Shown: in pieces, positions 53,314-62,542 of the stretch
Layout of the letters: the number at the start of each line of letters is the position of its first letter
How positions within the stretch are numbered: position 1 is the stretch's first letter
Assembly (NCBI RefSeq): GCF_015550425.1
Contig: NZ_JADNAT010000006.1
Span: forward strand, 62,001-126,000
Reading direction: 5' to 3'
DNA length: 64,000 bases
Origin: Clostridium sp. 1001275B_160808_H3
GTDB lineage: Bacteria; Bacillota; Clostridia; Clostridiales; Clostridiaceae
The notes under the pieces: model-generated
Told to the model about the DNA's origin: nothing
The model's database searches: none
Seen by the model: only the letters and a program-made list of their open reading frames with translations
Made by a program: the position numbers and the translations under genes

Positions 53314-54633
53314 CTATTTTATCTTCTTTATTTTTCCTATAAAGAAACCATCCATAGAATCATTTGGTAATATAGTTAAACTTCCATCTTCATTGTATAT
53401 AAAGTTATTGTTGTTTCCTATATATATTTTTTCTATTTCTGCATCATTATGTTTTGATAAGAACCATTGTAGATTTTCTTCATTTTCTTCTTTATTTAAT
53501 GTGCATGTAGAATAAACAAGAGTTCCACCTGGCTTTAAATATTGCCATGCATTTTCCATTATTTCTCTTTGTATTGGAACTAAATCTTTTAATTGTTGTC
53601 TTGTTTTATTCCATTTTATTTCTGGTTTCTTTCTTATTATACCAAGTCCTGAACAAGGTACATCTATTAATACTTTATCTCCATAGCTTATATAATCACT
53701 ATTTAGCTTGGTAGCGTCCATAGCCTTACACACTATATTATTTAATCCTAATCTATTTGCATTTTCTTCTATAAGAGAAAGTTTATTTTCATGTAAATCA
53801 AAAGCTAAAACTTCCCCAGTATTTGCTAGTAATTCAGCAATGTGAGTTGTTTTACCACCTGGAGCAGCACAAAGATCAAGTACTTTATCTCCTTCTTTTA
53901 AATCTAATAGAGGTGCCACTAGCATTGCACTTTCATCTTGAACTGTAATAAGTCCTTCTTTAAATAATTCGTTATCCTCTATCCCTTTTCCACCTTTTAT
54001 AGCTATCGCTTCTGGACAAGCATATCCATCTTCAATATTATATCCTATTTCCTCTAATTTTTCATAAACTTCATCATACTCTGCTTTAAATTCATTTACT
54101 CTTACAGTAACCTTTGGCGTTTCATTTAATCCAGCCATTAATCTCATAGTTCTTTCTTCACCATATTGTTTTATAAACAATCTTATCATCCAAGGTTGGA
54201 AAGAAAATTTATAAGCAAGTTCATCTATTCTATTTCCTGGAACTACAATTTCCTTTTCATCCTTAATATAATTTCTTAAAATACCATTTACAAGCTTTGA
54301 TGCTTCTAAAGAAATTTCCTTTGCTTCTTCTACTGCTTCATTGCAAGCAGCATATTCAGGTATTTTATCTAAAAAGTACATTTGATAAATAGCTACTCTT
54401 AATATATTCAATACAGTTGTATCAATTAAATTAATATCTTTAACAAAGTTTCCTATTAATACATCTAAAGTTTTCTTTCTTCTTAAAGTACCATACACAA
54501 TTTCTGTTACAAGTCCCTTATCTTTATCTTCAATATCTCTGCTATTAAGTTCATTTGAAAGAACTAGGTTTGAATATGCTCCTTCTTCTAAAACTCTTTG
54601 TATAATTTGTCTTGCAAGTTTTCTACTGTTCAT
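53314..54633 (-). CDS. rsmB: 16S rRNA (cytosine967-C5)-methyltransferase RsmB (Sun)
   Basis: N-terminal NusB-like domain (about residues 1-140; [20 protein letters not shown]) fused to an m5C methyltransferase. SAM and catalytic motifs: [19 protein letters not shown] (about 245-263), [16 protein letters not shown] and [13 protein letters not shown], with both catalytic Cys. Length 439. AGGTAGAAGG precedes the ATG. Confidence 0.97.
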   Translation of the reverse strand: MNSRKLARQIIQRVLEEGAYSNLVLSNELNSRDIEDKDKGLVTEIVYGTLRRKKTLDVLIGNFVKDINLIDTTVLNILRVAIYQMYFLDKIPEYAACNEAVEEAKEISLEASKLVNGILRNYIKDEKEIVVPGNRIDELAYKFSFQPWMIRLFIKQYGEERTMRLMAGLNETPKVTVRVNEFKAEYDEVYEKLEEIGYNIEDGYACPEAIAIKGGKGIEDNELFKEGLITVQDESAMLVAPLLDLKEGDKVLDLCAAPGGKTTHIAELLANTGEVLAFDLHENKLSLIEENANRLGLNNIVCKAMDATKLNSDYISYGDKVLIDVPCSGLGIIRKKPEIKWNKTRQQLKDLVPIQREIMENAWQYLKPGGTLVYSTCTLNKEENEENLQWFLSKHNDAEIEKIYIGNNNNFIYNEDGSLTILPNDSMDGFFIGKIKKIK

Positions 54634-54644
54634 CCTTCTACCTC

Positions 54645-55343
54645 TTAATTATCATTATATCTATTGTTTATAGCTATTAATCTTATTAACTGAGAAATAG
54701 CCATAAGAGTTGCTGCTACATATGTCATTGCAGCTGCATCTAAAACTTTTTGTGCTCCTTTTAATTCATCTCCATATAGGAAGGTTCTAGTTTTTAATAT
54801 ATTTAATGCTCTTGTTGATGCATTAAATTCTACTGGAAGGGTTACTAATTGATAAATAACTGCACCTCCAAAGAATATTATACCAACCTTAGCAAATAGT
54901 GGATTACCTAAGAATATCCCTATCATGAATAAATATATTGATAATGTACTTCCTATATTAACAACTGGCGCTATCCTAGTTCTTAAAACTAAAGGTGCAT
55001 AGTGAGTTTGATGCTGAATTGCATGCCCGCATTCATGGGCAGCTATCCCAGCAGCTGCTACAGTTGCTCCGTCATATACTTCTGGTGAAAGTCTAATTAC
55101 TCTTGATGATGGATCATAATGATCTCCAAGATGCTTTCCATACCTTTCAACTCTTACATCAAAAAGTCCTGCTCCATCTAATATACTTCTTGCAACTTCG
55201 CTTCCAGTAACACCACTTAAAGTTCTAACAGTTTTATACTTTTTATAAGCATTATCTATTTTAAACTGTGCCCAAAAAGCTATTATCATAGCTGGTATTA
55301 AAATTAAATATGTTGGGTCAAATAAAAATCCTGGGTAAAACAT
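54645..55343 (-). CDS. Zinc metallopeptidase of the YugP / PF04298 family
   Basis: Membrane protein with a zinc protease motif HECGHAIQHQ (about residues 106-115), an N-terminal membrane helix (YLILIPAMIIAFWAQFKI) and two to three C-terminal helices. GVTGSEVARSILDGAGL and LRTRIAPVVNIGSTLS are typical of the family. Length 232. Substrate unknown. It lies between fmt and rsmB, as in many clostridia. Confidence 0.92.
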   Translation of the reverse strand: MFYPGFLFDPTYLILIPAMIIAFWAQFKIDNAYKKYKTVRTLSGVTGSEVARSILDGAGLFDVRVERYGKHLGDHYDPSSRVIRLSPEVYDGATVAAAGIAAHECGHAIQHQTHYAPLVLRTRIAPVVNIGSTLSIYLFMIGIFLGNPLFAKVGIIFFGGAVIYQLVTLPVEFNASTRALNILKTRTFLYGDELKGAQKVLDAAAMTYVAATLMAISQLIRLIAINNRYNDN

Positions 55344-55386
55344 AAACCCATCTCCTTTTATATAGTTTAATTAATTATTATAGCTC

Positions 55387-56313
55387 TTAAATAACTTTTT
55401 TACTTATTTCTAGTTCATTACCATTTATATATTGCTCTATAGTTAAAGGCTTACCATTTGGAAATTGAATTTTTTTAACTAATAGTACTCCTGAACCTGT
55501 TGAAACTTTCATACCTTCTTTTGATACATTTATTATAGTACCAGGCTCTTTATTACTATTTTCACATAATACTTCGCTCTCATATATTTTCATTGATTTA
55601 TCATCATAAGTAGTATGCGCAATAGGCCATGGATTAAGTCCTCTAATTAAATTATGAATATCCTTAGCAGTATTATTCCAATTTATTCTTCCAAGTTCTT
55701 TATTTAACATTTTAGCGTAAAAAGTTTCTTCACTTTGCTTTTCTGGAATGATGCTTCCATTATACAATCCCTCTATAGTATTAATTAAGAGTTCTGCACC
55801 TTTCTCCATTAATACGTCATGTAATTCTCCAGCTGTCATATTATCAGTTATTTCAACTTCATCCTTAAGAAGCATATCTCCAGTATCAAGACCTACGTCC
55901 ATTAACATTGTAGTATTACCAGATTTCTTCTCACCTTTTATTATAGCCCAGTTTAAAGGTGCTGCTCCTCTATACATCGGTAACAATGATGCATGTAGGT
56001 TTATACATCCATACTTTGGAATATCTAACACTTCTTTAGTCAGTATTTGACCAAAAGCTACTACAATTATAAAATCTGGCTTTAACTCTTTTAGATACTC
56101 TATAGCTTCCCTATCTTCTTTTAATTTAATAGGTTGAAAAACCCTTATATTTTTTTCTAAAGCTACTTCCTTAACTGGAGAATAGGCCATTTTCTTTCCT
56201 CTTCCCTTCGGTTTATCAGGTTGAGTAAATACACTTTCAACTCCATAAGTCTCTATTATCTTTTTTAATGATGGTACTGCAAAATCTGGAGTTCCCATAA
56301 ATACTATTTTCAT
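55387..56313 (-). CDS. fmt: Methionyl-tRNA formyltransferase
   Basis: Formylates initiator Met-tRNA with 10-formyl-THF. N-terminal [38 protein letters not shown] (about residues 105-124, catalytic N-x-H) and [13 protein letters not shown]-terminal tRNA-binding domain complete. Length 308. AGGAGG precedes the ATG. Adjacent to def, whose enzyme later removes the formyl group. Confidence 0.98.
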   Translation of the reverse strand: MKIVFMGTPDFAVPSLKKIIETYGVESVFTQPDKPKGRGKKMAYSPVKEVALEKNIRVFQPIKLKEDREAIEYLKELKPDFIIVVAFGQILTKEVLDIPKYGCINLHASLLPMYRGAAPLNWAIIKGEKKSGNTTMLMDVGLDTGDMLLKDEVEITDNMTAGELHDVLMEKGAELLINTIEGLYNGSIIPEKQSEETFYAKMLNKELGRINWNNTAKDIHNLIRGLNPWPIAHTTYDDKSMKIYESEVLCENSNKEPGTIINVSKEGMKVSTGSGVLLVKKIQFPNGKPLTIEQYINGNELEISKKVI

Positions 56314-56328
56314 GTTAATCCTCCTTTG

Positions 56329-56772
56329 CTATTTTAAATAATCTATAAATAGAGTTCCATTTAAGTGGTCATTTTCATGAAGTATAGCTCTTGCTAAAAG
56401 TTCTGTTGCTTCTAAAACAAACTCTTCTCCCTTTTCATTTAAAGCTTTTACCTTTACATAATTTGGACGTTCAACATCTGCAACTTCTCCAGGTACGCTT
56501 AAACATCCTTCTTCTCCTAATTGACTTCCTGAAACTTCTAAAATTTCTGGATTTATAAATACTCTTAATCCATAATCATCATAAACATCTATAACAAATA
56601 TTCTTTGAAGTATTCCAACTTGTGGTGCTGCTAAACCAACTCCATCGGCTTCATACATAGTGTCTGCCATATCTTCTATTAATTTAAGTGTTCTTGGTGT
56701 TATTTCAGTAACAACCTTACATTTCTTTCTTAATGCTTCATCGCCATTTTGTCTTATATTTCTAATTGCCAT
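56329..56772 (-). CDS. def: Peptide deformylase
   Basis: Removes N-formyl from nascent proteins. The three motifs are GVGLAAPQVG (about residues 45-54), EGCLSVPG (about 88-95) and HENDHLNG (about 131-138), giving metal ligands Cys, His, His and catalytic Glu. Length 147, a short class I-type form. AGGAGG-like site precedes the ATG. Sits 15 bp before fmt. Confidence 0.98.
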   Translation of the reverse strand: MAIRNIRQNGDEALRKKCKVVTEITPRTLKLIEDMADTMYEADGVGLAAPQVGILQRIFVIDVYDDYGLRVFINPEILEVSGSQLGEEGCLSVPGEVADVERPNYVKVKALNEKGEEFVLEATELLARAILHENDHLNGTLFIDYLK

Positions 56773-56783
56773 TTCTTTACCTC

Positions 56784-58988
56784 CTAAGTCAAATTGTTTG
56801 GATTAATATCAATAGTTACTTTTACTTCATTATATACATTCTTATTTAATTGATAAAGTTTATCTTTTATTTTTTTACAAAAATCTAGAGATAAATCACC
56901 TTTAAATAATATTTGCCATCTATAATTATCTTTTATTTTAGAAACTATGCATGGAACTGGTCCAAGCATTTCTATATTTAAATATTCATCTTTAATTATT
57001 TCCATCTCACCTTTTATTAATTTCATAAAATCTTTAAGTGAGTTTTCATTTTTAGAAGAAACATTCACTAATAGTATTTTACCAAAAGGAGGATAATACA
57101 TCAAACCCCTTGTAGTAAATTCTTCATCATAAAACCCTTCATAATTATAGTTTTTTGCATAAATTAGACTATAATGCTCTGGATTATATGTTTGAACAAT
57201 TACTTTACCTTCTTTACTTCCTCTACCTGCCCTTCCAGCAACCTGAGTTACTATTTGAAAAGTTCTTTCTGCTGATCTATAATCTGGTATATTTATAGAC
57301 ATATCAGCAGCAAGTATTCCTACTAATGTTACATTTTCGAAATCTAGACCTTTTGATATCATTTGAGTTCCAATAAGGATATCTCCTTCTCCATTTTTGA
57401 ATGCTTTATATATTTCTTCATGAGAATTCTTACCTCTTGTAGTATCTACATCCATTCTTAGAACTCTAGCATCCTTAAAGTACTTTGTAACCTCTTCTTC
57501 AACCCGCTCTGTACCAGCCCCAAAATGTTTTACATACTTACTTTTACATTTTGGACAAATCTTTTGTTGCTTTTGGCCGTAACCACAATAATGACACACT
57601 AAATATCCATTTTTATGGAATGTCATTGCTATATCACACTTAGGGCATTTAAATACATATCCGCAGCTTCTACAAGATACAAATGTAGAAAATCCTCTTC
57701 TATTTAAAAACAAAATGATTTGCTCTTTCTTATTTAATGCTTCCTTGATTTCAGTAAAAAGTTTTCTGCTAAACATAGAAACATTACCACTATTTAATTC
57801 TTCTCTCATATCTACTATATCCATTATAGGCATTGGCTTATTATCTATTCTATTATTTAATTCTACTAATTCTATCTCCTCTGTTATAGCCCTGTAATAT
57901 GTCTCTATAGAAGGGGTTGCTGATCCTAATATAACTTTACAATCTTTTATTTCACTTAAAAATTCAGCTACTTCTCTTGTTACATATTTAGGATTTTGTT
58001 CAGACTTATAAGTACTTTCATGTTCTTCATCTATTATAATTACACCTAAGTTAGGTGCTGGTAAAAACAACGCACTTCTTGCTCCTATTACAAGTTTAGC
58101 TTTTCCTTCTTTCACCCTAAACCATTCATCATATCTTTCTCCATCTGATAATTTACTATGAAAAACTGCAACTTCCTTTCCAAATCTTCCTTTAAATCTT
58201 TCTATCATTTGTGGTGTTAAAGAAATTTCAGGAACTAAAACTATAGCACATTTCCCATCTCTTATAGTATCACTTACAAGCTTCATATATACCTCTGTTT
58301 TTCCTGATCCGGTAACACCTTTCAGTAAAAATACTTTTTTATCAGACTTTTCAATTTTTTCTAAAGCTTTAATTTGATCCTTTGTAAGCTTTTTCTCTTT
58401 ATAATCAATATATTCTTTATCATTATATCTATATACTATTTCTTCATCCACTTTCAAATATCCCTCTTTAATAAGCTTATTTATTTTATATAATGAAAGT
58501 GAATGTAAATTTACAAGTTCATTTTTATTAAATTTCCCATTATTATCTTTTATAAATTTTAATATATCTCCATATTTCTCTTCAACGTCTTTGCCGTAAG
58601 ACTTATTTCCTAGTGCTATTACCATCTTGTATTTATTTTTTGCACCCTTTAAGACACCTTGTGGAATAAGAAGTCTTATTGCATCTATATATTTACATAA
58701 ATAATTTTCCCTTATAAAGTAAACAAGTCTTAAATCGTCATTATTTAAAAGCGGTTCTATTGAACCTATAGATTTTATCTTTTTTATTCTAATACCTTTT
58801 ATTTCCTCTTCTTTTATAGATAATATGAATCCATCTACAAGGGAATTTTTCATTCCAAAAGGTACCTTTACCCATTGCCCTACCCTTATATCACTTTTAA
58901 GATCATCTGGTATTTCATAAGTAAAGGGTTTATCTATATCTAAAGCATCACTATTTATAATAATTTGTGCATATATTTTCAAATTCAT
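56784..58988 (-). CDS. priA: Primosomal protein PriA (replication restart helicase)
   Basis: Reloads the replisome at repaired forks. N-terminal 3'-DNA-binding domain, helicase with Walker A KGVTGSGKTEVYMKL (about residue 223) and DEEH (IIDEEHESTYK), a double zinc site CRSCGYVFKCPKCDIAM...CHYCG...CPKC, and C-terminal VAGRAGRGSKEGKV. I use the ATG at 58988; GTG at 58991 lies in the ribosome binding site. Length 734. It follows coaBC. Confidence 0.98.
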   Translation of the reverse strand: MNLKIYAQIIINSDALDIDKPFTYEIPDDLKSDIRVGQWVKVPFGMKNSLVDGFILSIKEEEIKGIRIKKIKSIGSIEPLLNNDDLRLVYFIRENYLCKYIDAIRLLIPQGVLKGAKNKYKMVIALGNKSYGKDVEEKYGDILKFIKDNNGKFNKNELVNLHSLSLYKINKLIKEGYLKVDEEIVYRYNDKEYIDYKEKKLTKDQIKALEKIEKSDKKVFLLKGVTGSGKTEVYMKLVSDTIRDGKCAIVLVPEISLTPQMIERFKGRFGKEVAVFHSKLSDGERYDEWFRVKEGKAKLVIGARSALFLPAPNLGVIIIDEEHESTYKSEQNPKYVTREVAEFLSEIKDCKVILGSATPSIETYYRAITEEIELVELNNRIDNKPMPIMDIVDMREELNSGNVSMFSRKLFTEIKEALNKKEQIILFLNRRGFSTFVSCRSCGYVFKCPKCDIAMTFHKNGYLVCHYCGYGQKQQKICPKCKSKYVKHFGAGTERVEEEVTKYFKDARVLRMDVDTTRGKNSHEEIYKAFKNGEGDILIGTQMISKGLDFENVTLVGILAADMSINIPDYRSAERTFQIVTQVAGRAGRGSKEGKVIVQTYNPEHYSLIYAKNYNYEGFYDEEFTTRGLMYYPPFGKILLVNVSSKNENSLKDFMKLIKGEMEIIKDEYLNIEMLGPVPCIVSKIKDNYRWQILFKGDLSLDFCKKIKDKLYQLNKNVYNEVKVTIDINPNNLT

Positions 58989-59024
58989 CACCCTTTTATT
59001 AGGTTCTATTTCCCCCTATACAAG

Positions 59025-59050
59025 AAGAAAGCGCATCTTAGCGCTTTCTT
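59025..59050 (-). terminator. Hairpin at the end of coaBC
   Basis: Perfect 10-bp GC-rich stem AAGAAAGCGC/GCGCTTTCTT (59025-59034 with 59041-59050); the stop codon of coaBC is in the loop. Only CTTGT follows on the minus strand, so termination is probably weak and priA may be read through. Confidence 0.55.
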
Positions 59051-60237
59051 AATATAGTTTCAAATATTTTAGATGCAACTTCTTTTTTACTCATCTTATC
59101 TAAATATATTTCTTCTCCATCTTTTGAAATGATAATAACTTTATTATCTTCACTTCCAAATCCGGTGTCAGCACTTGTAATATCATTAGCTACTATATAA
59201 TCTAAATTCTTATTTTTTAGTTTCCTCTTTGCATTTTCTAATACATCATTACTTTCTGCTGCAAATCCAACAAGAATTTGATTACTTTTCTTTTCGCCTA
59301 ATATTTTTAAGATATCATTATCTCTTACAAAGGTTAGGACTAAATCTTCATCACCTTTTTTTATCTTTTCATTACTATAATTTTTTGCTTTATAATCTGC
59401 AACAGCCGCAGATTTAATAACTATGTCACTTTTTTCAAAATTATCTAAAATTGCATTTTTCATTTCTTCATTTGTTGTTACATTTATTACAGTCACTCCA
59501 TTAGGAGGATTAAGATTTGTAGGTCCTGATACTAATGTGACATTAGCACCTCTACGTTTAGCTTCTTCTGCTATATAATATCCCATCTTTCCTGTAGACC
59601 TATTTGTAATAAACCTTACTGGATCTATTTTAGAATGAGTTGGTCCTGCACTAACTAAAACATTTTTACCGCTTAAATCCTTAGTAAATTCTTTTTCATC
59701 TAATGCTTCTAATACTCTTTCTACAATTGTATTTACATCTGCAAGCTTCCCTTTTCCTAAATCGCCACAAGCAAGTCTTCCTGAAGCTGGCTCAATAAAT
59801 TCATATCCATATTTCTTTAATTTTTCCATATTATCTTGGACTATTGCATTTTCATACATATTAGTATTCATAGCTGGAGCAAAAATAACTTTTGCTTTTG
59901 TGGCCATAATAGTCGTGGATAGCATGTCATCAGATATTCCATTTGCAACTTTTCCAATTATATTTGCAGTGGCTGGTGCCACTAAGAAAACATCTGCTCT
60001 TTTTGCTAGTGATATATGCTGTATTTCAAAAGCCTTAGGTTCTGCAAACATATCAGTTACAACCATATTTTGACTTAATGATTGAAATGATAAAGGAGTT
60101 ACAAACTTAGTTGCAGATTCAGTCATAATAACTCTTACATCAATATCTTTCTTTTTTAAAGCACTTACTATGTCTAAAGCTTTATAAACTGCAATCCCTC
60201 CGCTTACTCCTATACATACACACTTTTTTTCATTCAT
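59038..60237 (-). CDS. coaBC: Bifunctional phosphopantothenoylcysteine decarboxylase / synthetase
   Basis: Two steps of CoA synthesis. N-terminal CoaC flavoprotein (about residues 1-190): SGGIAVYKALDIVSALKK, PAMNTNMYENAIVQDNM and the Cys motif GRLACGDLGKGKLADV. C-terminal CoaB (about 190-399): VLVSAGPTHSKIDPVRFITN, STGKMGYYIAEEAKRRGANV, VGFAAESNDVLENA. Length 399. It starts 2 bp after rpoZ. With coaD elsewhere in the window, three CoA steps are present. Confidence 0.98.
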   Translation of the reverse strand: MNEKKCVCIGVSGGIAVYKALDIVSALKKKDIDVRVIMTESATKFVTPLSFQSLSQNMVVTDMFAEPKAFEIQHISLAKRADVFLVAPATANIIGKVANGISDDMLSTTIMATKAKVIFAPAMNTNMYENAIVQDNMEKLKKYGYEFIEPASGRLACGDLGKGKLADVNTIVERVLEALDEKEFTKDLSGKNVLVSAGPTHSKIDPVRFITNRSTGKMGYYIAEEAKRRGANVTLVSGPTNLNPPNGVTVINVTTNEEMKNAILDNFEKSDIVIKSAAVADYKAKNYSNEKIKKGDEDLVLTFVRDNDILKILGEKKSNQILVGFAAESNDVLENAKRKLKNKNLDYIVANDITSADTGFGSEDNKVIIISKDGEEIYLDKMSKKEVASKIFETILRKR

Positions 60238-60239
60238 AA

Positions 60240-60464
60240 TTATTTAAATCCTTCTTTTAAAGGAGCAGGTTCATATCCTACTTCACCTTCATTAACTTCA
60301 TTAATAGCAATTGTTAATGGCTTCTTTGATTTTGTTGCAACCATTGGTTCACTTCCATCTATTATTTGTCTTGCTCTTTTTGAAGTAACTATTACTAAAG
60401 AATATCTGTCGTCTACCTTTTTAAGTAAATCCATTATTGATGGATTAATCATAGAGTTGTTCAT
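60240..60464 (-). CDS. rpoZ: RNA polymerase omega subunit
   Basis: Small RNA polymerase subunit that assists beta' folding. PSIMDLLKKVDDRYSLVIVT, SKRARQI and the C-terminal KKPLTIAINEVNEGEV are typical. Length 74. ATG at 60464 has AAGGAGGG eight bases upstream, and so lies inside the last 20 bp of gmk in another frame. The order gmk-rpoZ-coaBC-priA is as in B. subtilis. Confidence 0.96.
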   Translation of the reverse strand: MNNSMINPSIMDLLKKVDDRYSLVIVTSKRARQIIDGSEPMVATKSKKPLTIAINEVNEGEVGYEPAPLKEGFK

Positions 60465-61083
60465 GAATTAAGCCCTCCTTAGAATCTAAAATTGTATTTT
60501 CTTTTATTCTATCAACTCTGCACTTTTCAGCAGCTATAATTGATTCTACCTTTGAAACTGCTAAATCTAAAGTATCATTAACTACAGCATAATTATATTT
60601 TGATACATAATTTATTTCTTTATATGCATTTTTAAATCTAGTCATTAATGATTCTTCTGTTTCGCTGCCTCTTTTTATAATTCTTTGTTTTAATTCTTCC
60701 ATTGATGGAGGAAGAATAAAGATGAATACACCCTCACTGAAATTTTCTTTAACTTGTAATGCTCCTTGGATATCAATTTCTAATATCACATCCTTACCTT
60801 CTTCAAGCATTTTTTCCACATTAACTTTTGGAGTACCATAAAAGTTTCCATGTACATTAGCATATTCTAAGAATCCATTTTCAGCTACTTTTTCTTCAAA
60901 AGATTCTTTTGTTAAGAAGTAATAATTTATTCCATCTACTTCTCCAGCTCTTGGAGATCTTGTTGTAGCTGAAACTGAAATGTATATATTTTCATGTCTT
61001 TCTAATAGTTCCTTACAAATAGTACCCTTTCCCGCTCCTGATGGACCTGAAATAACTATTAATACACCTCTATTACTCTGCAT
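60445..61083 (-). CDS. gmk: Guanylate kinase
   Basis: GMP to GDP. P-loop VISGPSGAGKGTICKELLER (about residues 8-27), SVSATTRSPRAGEVDGINY and ATVNDTLDL-type C-terminal region (YAVVNDTLDLAVSKV). Length 212. GAGG precedes the ATG. It starts within the remA stop (TAATG, 1-bp overlap) and overlaps rpoZ by 20 bp. Confidence 0.98.
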   Translation of the reverse strand: MQSNRGVLIVISGPSGAGKGTICKELLERHENIYISVSATTRSPRAGEVDGINYYFLTKESFEEKVAENGFLEYANVHGNFYGTPKVNVEKMLEEGKDVILEIDIQGALQVKENFSEGVFIFILPPSMEELKQRIIKRGSETEESLMTRFKNAYKEINYVSKYNYAVVNDTLDLAVSKVESIIAAEKCRVDRIKENTILDSKEGLIHEQLYD

Positions 61084-61352
61084 TATTCATCAACCTCATC
61101 TACAGCTTCATCTTTTGCTACAAGTCTATGAGCTACTGTTTCTGGTTGAACAGCTGATAATATAACATGATCACTATCTGTTATTATTACAGCTCTTGTT
61201 CTTCTACCATAAGTTGCATCTATAAGCATTCCTCTATCTCTAGCCTCTTGTATTATTCTTTTTATAGGCGCTGATTCTGGACTTACAATAGCAACAAGTC
61301 TATTAGCAGAAACTATATTACCAAATCCAATATTAATTAACTTTATACCCAT
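61083..61352 (-). CDS. remA: RemA family transcriptional regulator (DUF370)
   Basis: In B. subtilis RemA activates matrix and osmoprotection genes. The conserved start [20 protein letters not shown] and [20 protein letters not shown] (about residues 25-44) identify it. Length 89. AGGAGG precedes the ATG. It lies between yicC and gmk, its usual place; targets here are unknown. Confidence 0.95.
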   Translation of the reverse strand: MGIKLINIGFGNIVSANRLVAIVSPESAPIKRIIQEARDRGMLIDATYGRRTRAVIITDSDHVILSAVQPETVAHRLVAKDEAVDEVDE

Positions 61353-61366
61353 TACTTTCCTCCTAG

Positions 61367-62248
61367 TTATTCTATATTTTGCGATTGTTCTCTTATTTTT
61401 TCAATTAAGTTTTTTATGTTAATGACATAATTTGTCATATTCATATCACTGGATTTAGAAGCAATAGTATTAGCTTCTCTGTTCATTTCTTGAATTATAA
61501 AATCAAGTTTTCTTCCAATTTGCCCGCCTTCTTCAAAGGTTTTTCTCATTTGATTTAAATGGCTTTTTAATCTGATAATTTCTTCATCTACTGCAGACTT
61601 ATCTGCTATTATAGCTATTTCTTGCGCTATTCTTGTCTCATCTATTTCTATGCCACCAAGTAAATCTTTAAGTTTTAACTCTAGTTTCTTTTTATATGTA
61701 CTTGGCACTGTATATGCTATTTTATCTATTTCATAAACTAAAGACTCTATTTCATTTAATTTTTGTAGAATATCTTCTTTAAGCTTCTCGCCTTCAAGTA
61801 TTCTCATTTCATCCATCATTGATAAAGATGAATCTATAAGCGGCTTTATAACACCCCAAATTTCTTCTATTGAACCCTCTTCTTCAACAATTGTTATAAC
61901 ATCTGAAAATCTTGCTATTTGAGTAGCTGTGATATCATTTTTTAAATTAAGATTTTCTTCTATTTCTTTTAAACAATTATAGTAACTTTCTGCAAGTCTC
62001 AAGTTTAATTTAGCTATTCCTTCTCCACCGGAATAACTTTTTTGATTAATAAAAACATCTACTTTTCCTCTAAAAAGCTTTGAGTTTATTAACTTTCTAA
62101 TTTCTTCTTCCAAAGAAATTATGCTTTTAGGTAATCTTACATTAACGTCTAAATATCTACTATTTACACTTTTCATTTCAACTGAAAATAAATATTTATT
62201 TCCTTCTTCGCTACTAGCTCTGCCAAAACTAGTCATACTTTTAACCAT
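61367..62248 (-). CDS. yicC: YicC family endoribonuclease-like protein (YloC)
   Basis: Family recently tied to RNA degradation in E. coli. Starts [17 protein letters not shown], with [20 protein letters not shown] and a C-terminal [20 protein letters not shown] (about residues 249-268), all hallmarks. I use the ATG at 62248 with GGAGG upstream, not the ATG at 62260. Length 293. First gene of the long yicC-remA-gmk-... operon with its own promoter. Confidence 0.95.
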   Translation of the reverse strand: MVKSMTSFGRASSEEGNKYLFSVEMKSVNSRYLDVNVRLPKSIISLEEEIRKLINSKLFRGKVDVFINQKSYSGGEGIAKLNLRLAESYYNCLKEIEENLNLKNDITATQIARFSDVITIVEEEGSIEEIWGVIKPLIDSSLSMMDEMRILEGEKLKEDILQKLNEIESLVYEIDKIAYTVPSTYKKKLELKLKDLLGGIEIDETRIAQEIAIIADKSAVDEEIIRLKSHLNQMRKTFEEGGQIGRKLDFIIQEMNREANTIASKSSDMNMTNYVINIKNLIEKIREQSQNIE

Positions 62249-62294
62249 ATATGCCTCCACAGCCTATCTTATATAAATTTTATAAATATGTATA

Positions 62295-62324
62295 TTTCTA
62301 TAAATCGTTATAAATTTATAGAAA
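62295..62324. repeat. 11-bp inverted repeat in the yicC leader
   Basis: TTTCTATAAAT (62295-62305) and ATTTATAGAAA (62314-62324) are exact reverse complements with an 8-bp loop. It is in the mRNA leader between promoter and yicC; role unknown. Confidence 0.5.
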
Positions 62325-62369
62325 TCATTTTATAGATTTATATTATTTTAATTCCTTAAGAACATATTA

Positions 62370-62399
62370 ATATTAATTTATATTTCACTTAACTGTCAA
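62370..62399 (-). promoter_or_regulatory. Sigma-A promoter of the yicC operon
   Basis: Minus strand TTGACA (62399-62394), 18-nt spacer, TAATAT (62375-62370). Leader about 115 nt. Confidence 0.65.
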
Positions 62400-62439
62400 T
62401 AACTTGTTCATAAATTGTTAACATTTTATTTTTATCACT

Positions 62440-62472
62440 AAAAAAGAAGTAGATAAATTCTACTTCTTTTTT
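62440..62472 (-). terminator. Terminator after the purine permease gene
   Basis: Perfect 14-bp stem AAAAAAGAAGTAGA/TCTACTTCTTTTTT (62440-62453 with 62459-62472), 5-nt loop; six T end the stem on both strands. Confidence 0.85.
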
Positions 62473-62542
62473 GGGATTTACGAATACAAAAGAGTTATCT
62501 CTTTTATAATTTATATAAATTTTGATATAAATTATCTTTATT

